Counted from the first letter of the stretch, positions 1 to 12,272 are shown. The stretch: 64,000 bases of DNA from Stutzerimonas balearica DSM 6083 (GCF_000818015.1 NZ_CP007511.1:682001-746000), one strand, 5' to 3'. Translations and numbers: made by a program. Notes: generated from the letters alone by a model not told the origin.

Positions 1-86
1 TAGCTAGTAGTCTGGATAATGAGGTTAGGGCCGACAGCATTAATGCAATTTCAAGCCTTCTTGAGCGCCAGCGTCGATCAGGTGGG

Positions 87-308
87 CTAAAGCTCTGACG
101 CCTGAGGCAGTAGGCCGCATGGATCGCATGCAAGCACGCTTGCGATGCGATACAGCTTCTCGACGGTGATGTTGACCTCGCCACGTTCGATCCGCCCTAC
201 GTAGCTGCGGTCGATATTGCACGCCAGCGCCAGTGCATCCTGGGAAATCCGGCAGGCCTTCCTCTGCACTCGGATGCGTTCCCCTAACGCTTTCGCCAAC
301 TTATCCAT
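87..308 (-). CDS. XRE-family HTH transcriptional regulator (controller-like)
   Basis: This 73-residue protein is almost entirely one helix-turn-helix domain. It has the XRE pattern from about residue 6 to 65, with the recognition segment around SQDALALACNIDRSYVGRIE. Small proteins of this kind act as DNA-binding repressors or as controller proteins of restriction or defence operons. The gene runs divergently from the winged-helix/helicase operon that starts at 413, and a perfect palindrome lies in the shared intergenic space, so it most likely autoregulates and controls that operon. The ATG at 306-308 is the only sensible start. The function as controller is inferred from layout; the HTH call is firm. 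Confidence 0.85.
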   Translation of the reverse strand: MDKLAKALGERIRVQRKACRISQDALALACNIDRSYVGRIERGEVNITVEKLYRIASVLACDPCGLLPQASEL

Positions 309-347
309 GACCGTCTCAATTCAACTTGAGGCGGCACTATCGTGCGT

Positions 348-379
348 TTGCGGACGCACAGGTCACGGATTATAATCCG
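348..379 (+). promoter_or_regulatory. Promoter with overlapping palindromic operator
   Basis: A sigma-70-type promoter reads toward the gene at 413: TTGCGG at 348-353, a 17-bp spacer, then a perfect TATAAT at 371-376. The -10 box lies inside the perfect 14-bp palindrome CGGATTATAATCCG at 366-379. A dimeric HTH protein bound there would block RNA polymerase, and the divergent XRE gene at 308 is the obvious candidate. The promoter and palindrome are read directly; the repressor assignment is inferred. Confidence 0.65.
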
Positions 380-412
380 CATTTCTTTCGCGCTAACTCT
401 TCTGGTGCCTCA

Positions 413-991
413 ATGAAATCGGCCTCGTTTATCTTCGACAGGCGTCTGTATGAGCTGCTTCAGGAGCCAGGGCGTACAACCTTTACGACCCGTGAACTGC
501 GCGATGCCTATGCTGCTCGCCTGAATGGCACACATTTCCGTATCGCCGATGTGCGACGCTATGTGTATGAGCAGATCCGTCGACTAGTGCGCGCGGGCTG
601 GGTTGCACTGGACGAGGACCGTCGTGTCCGAGGACAGGTCTACCACCTGCAGCCGATTCCGGCACACCTACAACTGGAACTGATCGACAACGGTTTTGAG
701 AGCAGCCTTATGGCTGCCGGAGTGCCCGAACCAGACACGGCGGTACGCGACGTGGAGGCTTTGCCGGCCAATACGGATTTGCAGTTGGAGGCGCTCCACA
801 AGGAAATCCGCTTGGACTTTCTCACTTCAATGGGCGAGGCAGAGCGATTCAAGCTGCTTCTGGACGAGATGCCGCATTTGCGCGACAAGGTTGAAGGCGA
901 TTACCTGGAGGCCAGGGATCGCAGTTCTCGCCTTCTGGGCCATTTACGCGCCATAGAAAAGACCCTCAAAACGCTCGCAGCGCCACGATGA
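413..991 (+). CDS. Winged-helix-like hypothetical protein
   Basis: I do not recognise a named family. The first 85 or so residues (from MKSASFIFDRR) look like a winged-helix fold: a TTRELRDAYAARL helix, then an RRLVRAGWVALDE wing leading to a hydrophobic strand. The second half is helical and charged, possibly coiled coil. The start at 413 is preferred over the one at 326 because the apparent promoter has its -10 box at 371-376, so the upstream ATG would not be transcribed. The stop overlaps the helicase start (ATGA at 988-991), so the two genes are translationally coupled and probably work together. It may be a DNA-binding partner of the helicase. Confidence 0.6.
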   Translation: MKSASFIFDRRLYELLQEPGRTTFTTRELRDAYAARLNGTHFRIADVRRYVYEQIRRLVRAGWVALDEDRRVRGQVYHLQPIPAHLQLELIDNGFESSLMAAGVPEPDTAVRDVEALPANTDLQLEALHKEIRLDFLTSMGEAERFKLLLDEMPHLRDKVEGDYLEARDRSSRLLGHLRAIEKTLKTLAAPR

Positions 992-2388
992 GCAGATCGC
1001 TACGCAGCTGGCAGAACAGCTGCATCACCAAGGCGTTGGAGCACCTTACCGTCACGCAGCACTTCTTCTGCCAGGCAACGCCGGGAGCCGGGAAGACGCG
1101 CATGGCCGCGGAGCTGACCAGCCGACTGCTTCAGCAGGACAGAATTGACCTGGTGCTGTGCTTTGCGCCGTCCTGCCAGGTCGTGGAGGGTTTTCGTTCG
1201 ACTTTTTCGGAAGTGCTAGGCAGACGTCTCGATGGCCAGATGGGTGCCGTGGGGGCGGCCTATACCTATCAGGCCATGGAATACCGTGATGAGGGATTCT
1301 GGCAGCTTCTTGATGACTACCGGGTGCTTGTGGTCTTCGATGAAATCCACCATTGCGCCGGCCACGATCCGCTCCTCAGCAATGCCTGGGGGCAGCAGAT
1401 ACTGCACCGGATACAGGATCGCGCTGTCTTCACGTTGGCCCTGTCTGGCACGCCCTGGCGTTCGGACGACAAGGCCATCGCATTGGCTCGCTACTCTTCG
1501 CCCGAGGGGCATCTGATCTGTGATTACCGTTATGGCTTGAAAGATGCCATTGCCGACGACGTGTGCCGATCACCTCGCATTGTGTTGCTCGACAATCAGA
1601 AGGTGAAACTTACGGAAGAGCTTGGCGCGAATAGCTCCGTGAGGCTGTTTCCCAGCATCGCCAAGCTTTTAGGGGAGTCACCTGTCACCTATGAGGAACT
1701 TCTGCGTCATGACGAGGTGATCAATCCAATCCTCGATCTTGGCTGCAGCAAGCTGAACGAGCTACGCCAGATCAAACCTGATGCCGCTGGTTTGGTGGTG
1801 GCCACAGACATCGAACACGCCCAGCAAGTTGCACTGGCTCTAGAAGCAATGGGTGAAGAATGCCGCATCGTGACCAACAAAACCCAAGATGCGCAGCAGG
1901 TGATCAATGCATTCCGGAGCAGCGCCTGCCGCTGGATTGTGGCCGTCGGAATGATCAGCGAAGGCACCGACATTCCCCGCCTGCAAGTGTGCTGCTATCT
2001 CAGCCGTATCCGCACCGAACTGCATTACCGGCAAGTGCTGGGGCGAGTGCTGCGGCGCACAGGTGAGTCCGACGACCAGGCATGGCTATTCATGTTGGCG
2101 GAGCCAACGCTTCAGGGTTTTGCGGAGCGAATATCGGATGACTTGCCTGATGACCTGGCAGTTTTGAACGATGTGCAGATGCCTGGTTTTACTCCAGGCT
2201 CCAGGCCTGAGCCGATGGGCACTTTGGGTCATGTTGAAGGTTTCGACGGTGCGGGGTTAGGTGGTGCAGAACCGGGTATTGGATCGCAGCCTACGAACAT
2301 CATTTCGCTGGGTGGCTTTGCAATTGAGCCTGCTTACCAGGTCAGCTTTTCCCAGCATTATCGGCAGCAGCTACTGGCTTGTTTTTAA
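988..2388 (+). CDS. SF2 (DEAD/DEAH-type) helicase
   Basis: This 466-residue protein has the core of a superfamily 2 DNA/RNA helicase. Walker A is ATPGAGKT (residues 30-37), Walker B is DEIHH (118-122), motif III is SGTPW (153-157), motif V is SEGTDIP (324-330), and motif VI is YRQVLGRVLRR (347-357). The layout resembles the UvrB/type I and III restriction helicase group (COG1061), without nuclease or methylase domains. The last 80 residues are Gly/Pro-rich and unassigned. It sits in an XRE-controlled operon on a mobile island beside other defence genes, so a role in phage or plasmid defence is plausible but not shown by sequence. Confidence 0.85.
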   Translation: MSRSLRSWQNSCITKALEHLTVTQHFFCQATPGAGKTRMAAELTSRLLQQDRIDLVLCFAPSCQVVEGFRSTFSEVLGRRLDGQMGAVGAAYTYQAMEYRDEGFWQLLDDYRVLVVFDEIHHCAGHDPLLSNAWGQQILHRIQDRAVFTLALSGTPWRSDDKAIALARYSSPEGHLICDYRYGLKDAIADDVCRSPRIVLLDNQKVKLTEELGANSSVRLFPSIAKLLGESPVTYEELLRHDEVINPILDLGCSKLNELRQIKPDAAGLVVATDIEHAQQVALALEAMGEECRIVTNKTQDAQQVINAFRSSACRWIVAVGMISEGTDIPRLQVCCYLSRIRTELHYRQVLGRVLRRTGESDDQAWLFMLAEPTLQGFAERISDDLPDDLAVLNDVQMPGFTPGSRPEPMGTLGHVEGFDGAGLGGAEPGIGSQPTNIISLGGFAIEPAYQVSFSQHYRQQLLACF

Positions 2389-2478
2389 TGCTCAGCCAGT
2401 CGAGGCTGATCCAATGATGTTGGTGTTCATGAATCCATAACCGGCCGGCGTCGTGTGGAACGTAATCGTGAGGTGTGC

Positions 2479-2781
2479 ATGGAGATTAAATCGCAGGCAT
2501 TGGTCGATGTCGTTGAGGATGTGATCTGCGACGTGTGCCGCTCTGGAACTCGTATCCCTGGCTATGGCCTTCAATACGGCAAGCTTGAAGCCCAATGGGG
2601 ATATGGATCACAGCATGACGGAAAGCACTATCGGGTGCATCTCTGCGAGCCCTGCTTTTTCAGGGTGCTGAGTGGATTGCGTCGGGAGTGTATGGTCAAT
2701 GGCATGTTCGATGATGAGCAGCCATTTTCCTCTGAGGATTTTGGCTTGGTCAGCAAGGGTAACTACTGGGAAAAGAGCTGA
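2479..2781 (+). CDS. Small CxxC zinc-ribbon-like hypothetical protein
   Basis: This 100-residue protein has two CxxC pairs, CDVC near residue 18 and CEPC near residue 57, which could bind one zinc ion as a ribbon. The ATG at 2479 is preceded by a GAGG ribosome binding site with 5-nt spacing, which favours it over the in-frame upstream ATG at 2455. The stop overlaps the start of the next gene by one base, so they are co-transcribed. I do not recognise the family; the zinc-binding call rests only on the cysteine spacing. Confidence 0.6.
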   Translation: MEIKSQALVDVVEDVICDVCRSGTRIPGYGLQYGKLEAQWGYGSQHDGKHYRVHLCEPCFFRVLSGLRRECMVNGMFDDEQPFSSEDFGLVSKGNYWEKS

Positions 2782-3275
2782 TGACAGGACTGCGGCTGAG
2801 CGATCTTCTTGAACCCGTCATGCAGCTTGCTTACGAAGCAGGCCTACTTATTGAGTCAGAGCTTAATAGACCAGACGGCCCAAGGGGCAGTGGCTTTAAG
2901 GCAGACGTCGATGTTGAAATCGAGGTACTTCTGCGACAGCGACTGAAGCACATCCTTAATTGCGATTTTGTCGGAGAAGAAACGGGCTGCGAGCTATCAG
3001 GCCACCCATTTAGTTGGGTTGTTGACCCCAATGATGGAACAGGCGACTTCCTCAATCGTCGGCCGGGCTCTGCCATTTCTATCGGATTGCTGCATAACGC
3101 AACGCCAGTGCTGGGCGTGGTTTACGCCCCCGTCACGCCTAGTGGTCCTGACTGCATAGCATGGGCTGAGGGTGCACCGGCTTTACTGCGTAATGGTCGT
3201 CCCGTGAATAATGACCTGCAATCTGCGATCTTGGGTAAGCGTCCAGCCAAGTCACCTTCCGAACTCCAGCATTAA
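2781..3275 (+). pseudogene. Inositol monophosphatase/CysQ-family phosphatase, 3'-truncated
   Basis: The first 150 residues match the inositol monophosphatase superfamily (CysQ/SuhB type). The metal-binding GEE motif is at residues 65-67 and VDPNDGTGDF at 81-90, followed by the expected GLLHNATPVLGVVYAP strand. Family members are about 250-270 residues and need a second metal-binding Asp in the C-terminal half, which is missing here. The native frame is lost at 3235, where an IS66-type end starts (GTAAGCG); the last 13 codons come from the insertion sequence. The enzyme would have hydrolysed a phosphate ester such as 3'-phosphoadenosine 5'-phosphate, but the truncated form is unlikely to be active. 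Confidence 0.75.
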
Positions 3276-3334
3276 GGGCGATGGTGTCCGCGTATTTTTA
3301 AGCGGACGCGTTCGTCCTTAACGTTAGGATTTCC

Positions 3335-3652
3335 ATGCGCCAACGAAGCTCTTACCCCGAACCGTTCAAGGTCCAGGTCGTTCAGGAATGCCTACAACCG
3401 GGTGCGACCGTCTCCAGCGTTGCCATCCGCCATGGCATCAACGCCAACGTCATTCGAAAATGGCTACCGCTTTACCGAGATCAGCTACCCGCGGCGTTGC
3501 CGGCGTTCGTTCCATTGAGGGCTACGCCCAAACGGCCGACTGCAGCATCGGTGATTATTGAGCTATCGCTTGGCGAGCAGTCAGTCACAGTGAAATGGCC
3601 AGTGTCCGATCCTGACGGCTGCGCCCGCTTTGTCCGGGGGCTTGCCCCGTGA
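3335..3652 (+). CDS. tnpA: IS66-family accessory protein TnpA
   Basis: This 105-residue protein has an N-terminal HTH of the IS3/IS66 type (SSYPEPFKVQVVQECLQPG, then ATVSSVAIRHGINANVIRKW). The C-terminal half carries the IELSLGEQSVTVKWP strand seen in IS66 TnpA. It is an accessory DNA-binding protein of the transposition machinery. Its stop overlaps the GTG start of tnpB (GTGA at 3649-3652), which is typical translational coupling in IS66 elements. Confidence 0.85.
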   Translation: MRQRSSYPEPFKVQVVQECLQPGATVSSVAIRHGINANVIRKWLPLYRDQLPAALPAFVPLRATPKRPTAASVIIELSLGEQSVTVKWPVSDPDGCARFVRGLAP

Positions 3653-3984
3653 TCCGCATCGATAGCATCTGGCTTGCCACTGAGCCGATGGACATGCGCG
3701 CCGGCACCGAGACCGCATTGGCCCGTGTAGTGGAGGTATTCGGTGCGGCGAAGCCGCACTGTGCTTATCTGTTCGCCAACCGCCGCGCCAACCGCATGAA
3801 AGTGTTGGTGCATGACGGTGTAGGGATCTGGCTGGCCGCGCGGCGATTGAACCAGGGCAAGTTTCACTGGCCAGGCATCCACCGCGGCTCGGAAGTTGAA
3901 CTCGACACCGAGCAGCTTCAGGCTTTGGTGCTCGGTTTACCTTGGCAGCGGGTTGGTGCAGCCGGTGCGATCACAGTGCTGTAG
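3649..3984 (+). CDS. tnpB: IS66-family accessory protein TnpB (Orf2)
   Basis: The 111-residue protein has the hallmark IS66 Orf2 segments: IDSIWLATEPMDMRAGTETAL at the start, HCAYLFANRRANRMKVLVHDG in the middle, and GIWLAARRLNQGKFHWP. It starts with GTG overlapping tnpA. TnpB is needed for IS66 transposition, but its biochemical role is not well defined. It looks intact, although the tnpC that should follow is destroyed. Confidence 0.88.
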   Translation: MIRIDSIWLATEPMDMRAGTETALARVVEVFGAAKPHCAYLFANRRANRMKVLVHDGVGIWLAARRLNQGKFHWPGIHRGSEVELDTEQLQALVLGLPWQRVGAAGAITVL

Positions 3985-4045
3985 CGCCGGCCATTAGCCC
4001 ATCGCTTTATCTGCGCTGATCGCCTGCTCTGGCACAATCAGCGGC

Positions 4046-4080
4046 ATGACTTCCTCGCCCAATCTCGACCAACTGACACC
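4046..4080 (+). pseudogene. tnpC: IS66 transposase TnpC, first 12 codons only
   Basis: An ATG 61 bp after tnpB opens a frame reading MTSSPNLDQLTP, which fits the N-terminus of IS66 TnpC (the DDE transposase, normally about 500 residues). After codon 12 the sequence switches to the reverse strand of an IS5-family transposase gene. The longer open frame that continues from here is an artefact of that junction. Confidence 0.65.
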
Positions 4081-4387
4081 TGGTGGTTTCGTCGGGGATG
4101 CGCTCCAGGTTCAGCCCGGCAAACTGGCGCAGGATCGTGGTTTCGTACAGCGCTTCCTCCATCGCTGGATCGCTGTAGCCGAACCAGTTCTGCAGCAGAT
4201 GCACACGCAGCATCGCCATCAACGGGTAGGCCGGACGGCCACCTTCACCCTTCGGATAATGTGGCTCGATCAAAGCAATCAAGCCCTTCCACGGCACCAC
4301 CCGATCCATCTCGATCAGGAACAACTCCTTGCGGGTTTGCTTGCGCTTGCCAGCGTACTCGGCGTCGGCGAAGGTCATCTGCTTCAT
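4081..4387 (-). pseudogene. IS5-group transposase, N-terminal fragment
   Basis: About 102 codons remain. They include the DUF772-type N-terminal domain (RPAYPLMAMLRVHLLQNWFG and MEEALYETTILRQFAGL) and end at the DETT of the following DDE region. The predicted protein then runs into IS66 sequence. All catalytic residues are missing, so it cannot transpose. Confidence 0.85.
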
Positions 4388-4451
4388 CGGGAAACTCGGT
4401 GGGTGGGGTCGCGGTATTTTGCCAAATCAGAAAGTCTTTTTCAGAGTTTCC
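4081..4451 (-). mobile_element. IS5-family remnant, copy 1 (5' part, reverse)
   Basis: On the minus strand the segment begins with the terminal sequence GGAAACTCTGA next to a CTAG target-type tetranucleotide (4452-4455). It continues through the first 100 or so codons of an IS5-group transposase (MKQMTFADAEYAGKRK, from 4387). At 4081 it joins the IS66 tnpC remnant, so the 3' two thirds is gone. The same 5' part occurs in the opposite orientation at 9178, so the two remnants bracket the ptx operon with their left ends facing it. Confidence 0.85.
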
Positions 4452-4494
4452 CTAGGCTGACAAGCCAAGCGCTGGATCGCAACCATCCATCACC

Positions 4495-8900
<4,406 letters not shown>

Positions 8901-8990
8901 TTGATCACCTTTCGCAATATTGCTGGCCGCACAATTGCGGTTCGCGATGCAAAGGGTAGAAATTCCTTGTTAACGCACTGTTTCTAAAGG

Positions 8991-9008
8991 ATGACATTTC
9001 GATGAATA
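8991..9008 (-). promoter_or_regulatory. Pho-box-like PhoB site upstream of ptxA
   Basis: On the minus strand the sequence TATTCAT-CGAA-ATGTCAT has two 7-bp half sites with the 4-bp spacing of the PhoB box (CTGTCAT-N4-CTGTCAT). The second half matches 6 of 7 positions and the first 4 of 7. A weak -10 candidate (GTTAAC) follows about 16 bp downstream. Control of ptx by phosphate starvation through PhoB is established in P. stutzeri as I recall; this site is my candidate for it. The rest of 8901-9177 shows no gene. Confidence 0.55.
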
Positions 9009-9177
9009 CTTCGAATCTGCCGTAGCGGGGCGGCAAGCGAAGCCGTGGAAGAACGGGCGCAACGTAGCGTCTTTCTTCACGCGGGATACAGGAGGCTTTG
9101 ATTGATACTGCTGCGGATTCGCTACAGTAACGTTGGGCCAGAACGTAATGCCATCCAAGCAAGAGAGCGCACACTAG

Positions 9178-9754
9178 GGAAACTCTGAAGAAGACTTCCA
9201 GATTTTGGCAAAATACCCGGATTCCACCCACCGAGTTTCCCGATGAAGCAGATGACCTTCGCCGACGCCGAGTACGCTGGCAAGCGCAAGCAAACCCGCA
9301 AGGAGTTGTTCCTGATCGAGATGGATCGGGTGGTGCCGTGGAAGGGCTTGATTGCTTTGATCGAGCCACATTATCCGAAGGGTGAAGGTGGCCGTCCGGC
9401 CTACCCGTTGATGGCGATGCTGCGTGTGCATCTGCTGCAGAACTGGTTCGGCTACAGCGATCCAGCGATGGAGGAAGCGCTGTACGAAACCACGATCCTG
9501 CGCCAGTTTGCCGGGCTGAACCTGGAGCGCATCCCCGACGAAACCACCATTCTCAACTTCCGCCGCTTGCTGGAGAAACACGAGCTGGCGGCCGGCATCC
9601 TCGCTGTCATCAATGGCTCTGGGCGACCGCGGCCTGTCGCTGCGCCAGGGCACCATCGTCGATGCAACGCTGATCAATGCGCCCAGTTCGACCAAGAACA
9701 AGGACGGCAAGCGCGACCCGGAAATGCACCAGACCAAGAAGGGAAACCAGTATT
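9178..9754 (+). mobile_element. IS5-family remnant, copy 2 (5' part), split by a group II intron
   Basis: The segment starts with GGAAACTCTGA after a CTAG tetranucleotide (9174-9177), mirroring copy 1. It runs 577 bp until the group II intron begins at 9755. Only 9 bp of the downstream exon (ATTTCGGCA, 11605-11613) follow the intron before sequence resembling a second intron. The rest of the element, including its right end, is missing. Confidence 0.85.
9243..9754 (+). pseudogene. IS5-group transposase, frameshifted and intron-interrupted
   Basis: The frame starts MKQMTFADAEYAGKRK and matches copy 1 residue for residue through DETT, then continues [21 protein letters not shown]. At about 9614 two bases are missing compared with the usual Asn-Gly-Tyr-Leu-Gly-Asp codons, shifting the frame. 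The correct reading resumes in another frame ([20 protein letters not shown]) and stops at Gln-Tyr where the intron enters. It was therefore already inactive or became so independently of the intron. Confidence 0.85.
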
Positions 9755-10272
9755 GTGTGTCACGAACACAGGTCAGATGACCTGTGCTGCTGTGCCGAAG
9801 ATGGAAGTAGGCCTTCCGAAGTCGGCTTGCAGGAGCGGACTTCAAACCACCCGGTGCTGCTGCATCCAAAAGGTGTGGTGGTGAGCGACCGAGGAAAAGT
9901 CATCCCTGAGGATGGCAGGTGAGTATGGAGAAGATGAGCGAAAGCAAACCGTCCGATGACGCATCGTTATGCCCAAGGTGCTGCCGAAACTGAGGTGGAG
10001 TACTGGCTTCAGGACAAGTCGGGGCGTTACCTGCTTACGGACCCGATGGCAGCCGGTGTATAGGCGGCATGATCTTCATACAGGCTTTGGTACGGAACGT
10101 GAGAACCTTGTTCCAGATGCGAAGGAAAATGACAAATGGCCAACACCATGAGGAAGAATACCGATGCTGGAACGAGGGGCGGAGCTTCCCGTAGTAGCGA
10201 TGAAGCCTCTGTAATGGAGGTGGAGCGAAGGGGCGGCGTTATCCGGCCGACGAGCGTTGCCAACCTCCGGGG

Positions 10273-11541
10273 ATGAGTGGCGTGAGCTCGGCGAAACCTT
10301 ATGACATAGCGAAACGCACGGTATGGGACGCCTACCAGCAGGTCAGGGCCAACCGCGGTGCTGCCGGCATCGACGATGAAACCATCGCCGATTTCGAGCG
10401 GGATCTGTCTAAGAATCTCTACAAGCTGTGGAATCGGATGTCGTCGGGGTCGTACTTCCCGCCTCCGGTCAAGCAAGTAGAAATTCCCAAGGCATCGGGA
10501 GGCACGCGCAAGCTGGGAGTGCCCACGGTTGGTGATCGTGTCGCGCAAACCGTGGTCAAGCTTCTCATCGAGCCGGAGCTGGACTCGATCTTCCACTCGG
10601 ACTCCTATGGGTACCGGCCGGGACGATCAGCGAAGCAGGCGGTGGCGATCACGCGTGAGCGCTGCTGGCGATACGACTGGGTGGTGGAGTTTGATATCAA
10701 GGCAGCCTTCGATCAGATCAATCATGGGTTGCTGATGAAGGCGGTGCGCCTGCACATCAAGGAGGACTGGATACTTCTGTACATCGAGCGGTGGCTGGTT
10801 GCGCCGTTCGAAACGGATGACGGCATGCGCGTCCCACGCGAACGCGGCACCCCGCAAGGTGGAGTGCTCAGTCCCCTCCTGATGAATCTGTTCATGCACT
10901 ATGCCTTCGACACCTGGATGCAACGTACCAGCCCCAACTGCCCGTTTGCCCGCTACGCCGATGATGCGGTGGTGCACTGCCGCAGTCGAAAGCAAGCGGA
11001 GTACGTGATGCGCTCCATTGCTTCACGGCTGGCTGCCTGTGGCTTGACGATGCACCCGGAGAAATCGAAAGTCGTGTACTGCAAGGACAGTAACCGTCGC
11101 GCAGGTTATCCGCATGTGAGCTTTACCTTCCTCGGCTTCACCTTTAGGCCGAGGAAGGCGCTCAGCAAACAAGACCAGCTCTTCACGAGCTTCCTTCCGG
11201 GAGCGAGTGCGGATGCCTTAAAGCGGATGCGGCAAGCGGTACGCAGGTGGCGACTCAATCGCCAAACCCACGTGACGCTGGTCGACGTGGCTCGGCTCTA
11301 CAATCCAGTGATACAGGGGTGGTGGCAATACTATGGCTCGTTCTATCGGACAGCCATGCTTGGCATCTTCCAGCACATTGACCGCGCGCTTGAACGCTGG
11401 GCCCGACGAAAATACAAGGCCCTTCATAGGCGCAAGCGGCGCATTAGCCAATGGCTGGACAAGATGCGGACTGTGGTACCCCGGCTGTTTCATCACTGGC
11501 GAGTGACCGGGCAGCAAGGTTGGATAACGGGAGCCGTATGA
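10273..11541 (+). CDS. ltrA: Group II intron reverse transcriptase/maturase
   Basis: The 422-residue protein has reverse transcriptase motifs in order: the RKLGVPTVGDRV region, GYRPGRSAKQA, DIKAAFDQINH, RGTPQGG (191-197) and the catalytic YADD (228-231). The maturase X domain follows (GWWQYYGSF). There is no HNH endonuclease domain, so target priming would rely on nicked or single-stranded DNA. The last codons overlap domain V of the intron RNA. It assists splicing and reverse transcription of its own intron. Confidence 0.93.
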   Translation: MSGVSSAKPYDIAKRTVWDAYQQVRANRGAAGIDDETIADFERDLSKNLYKLWNRMSSGSYFPPPVKQVEIPKASGGTRKLGVPTVGDRVAQTVVKLLIEPELDSIFHSDSYGYRPGRSAKQAVAITRERCWRYDWVVEFDIKAAFDQINHGLLMKAVRLHIKEDWILLYIERWLVAPFETDDGMRVPRERGTPQGGVLSPLLMNLFMHYAFDTWMQRTSPNCPFARYADDAVVHCRSRKQAEYVMRSIASRLAACGLTMHPEKSKVVYCKDSNRRAGYPHVSFTFLGFTFRPRKALSKQDQLFTSFLPGASADALKRMRQAVRRWRLNRQTHVTLVDVARLYNPVIQGWWQYYGSFYRTAMLGIFQHIDRALERWARRKYKALHRRKRRISQWLDKMRTVVPRLFHHWRVTGQQGWITGAV

Positions 11542-11564
11542 CGCGAGAGTGTCACGTACGGTTC
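11531..11564 (+). ncRNA. Group II intron domain V
   Basis: This is a 34-nt hairpin beginning GAGCCGTATG and ending CGTACGGTTC, with the catalytic AGC near its 5' side and a GAGA-type terminal loop. The size and pattern are diagnostic of group II domain V, which forms the ribozyme active site. Domain VI (11570-11600) follows as a GC-rich hairpin. Confidence 0.85.
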
Positions 11565-11613
11565 TGCGAGCGGCTGCGGGGGCAGTTCCCGCGGCCGACT
11601 CACCATTTCGGCA

Positions 11614-11825
11614 GTGCGACCTGAAAGTCGCATGGGTTTCTGTTCCGCAGGTTAACGCCCGACGGAACCGACTGTTCCACCACTCGTTCCCTACCCAGAC
11701 AGGCGTGGCCGGTAACAGCCGGGTCTGAAGCTCTGGGGACAATGTAACCGCCGATATTTCGGTAGGTCGAACCGCGAGGCCAGACTGAATCTGCCAGCAT
11801 CAAGGCGGAGAGGCGCTAGGGATGA
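11614..11825 (+). mobile_element. Probable 5' fragment of a second group II intron
   Basis: The sequence starts GTGCGACC, the canonical group II 5' boundary, 9 bp after the end of the first intron. It continues with about 210 bp of paired, non-coding sequence that resembles a domain I start: GTCGC complementing GCGAC, then several short GC-rich hairpins. It has no reverse transcriptase gene or domain V and joins the DUF499 remnant near 11825. The right boundary is approximate. I read it as a deleted intron, not functional. Confidence 0.5.
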
Positions 11826-12249
11826 ACAGGTACCCGCCAACTGCACGGGGGTGATGGTGCTCGCTTGGCGACTGGCTTCTTGCTGGAGGTTAGAGATTGC
11901 TTCGGCAATTGCCTTGGTCTGAGCCACATAGCTGCCGGATAGGTTGGCAATCACAATGCAGCAACGCGGTAACTCCAGAGCGGCGCTCATCAGGCAGCTG
12001 AGTGTGTAGGTGCTCACGGTAGCCAGCGTACCGCCGCCGATGACAGTAGTGCTCGCGTTTTCAAGGTAGGGCGGCAACTCATCGAGCATGATCAGGGTCG
12101 GTTTGTCCCCGATAATTTTCTTCCAGCCAGCCTGATCGACCGCGCGAGGGCCATTGACCCAGTAGGGCTTGATGGCTTCCTCTTCGCCTAGTTGGGTAGT
12201 CGCGAATGATGGGGTTGAATGTGCATGCCTGCTTGACTGTCTTGAGCAT
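11826..12249 (-). pseudogene. DUF499 (anti-phage-associated ATPase) remnant with internal deletion
   Basis: The minus strand opens with ATG at 12249 after a GGGAG site and reads MLKTVKQACTFNPIIRDYP, which fits the N-terminus of DUF499 proteins. The sequence then jumps near 12195 to an internal ATPase segment that includes TLIMLDELPPYLENAS and CCIVIANLSGSY, and ends near VQLAG where intron-like sequence starts. DUF499 proteins are normally about 1000 residues and accompany DUF1156 methylases in phage-defence clusters. Only about 140 codons from two separated regions survive, so this is a relic. Confidence 0.7.
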
Positions 12250-12272
12250 CTGCTCGACTCCCTGAGAAATAC

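Larger units (their letters stand above)
3235..4080 (+). mobile_element. IS66-family insertion sequence remnant (left part)
   Basis: The segment begins with GTAAGCG, the usual start of an IS66 terminal repeat, in the middle of the phosphatase gene. It carries tnpA, tnpB and the first 12 codons of tnpC in the standard IS66 order. It is cut at 4080, where IS5-family sequence in the opposite orientation begins, so the right end and nearly all of the tnpC transposase are missing. A hairpin (GTCCGC/GCGGAC, 3286-3307) precedes tnpA. The element cannot move by itself. Confidence 0.8.
9755..11604 (+). mobile_element. Group II intron inserted in the IS5 transposase gene
   Basis: The element begins with GTGTG at 9755, has a long structured 5' region holding the typical domain I segment GAGCGAAAGC, and encodes a reverse transcriptase/maturase. 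It closes with a 34-nt domain V and a GC-rich domain VI hairpin. Joining the flanks (TATT + ATTTCGGC) restores the expected Tyr-Tyr-Phe-Gly of the IS5 transposase, which fixes both ends to within a base or two. The 3' end, near CTCACC, is slightly ambiguous. The intron looks complete and possibly still active. Confidence 0.85.
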
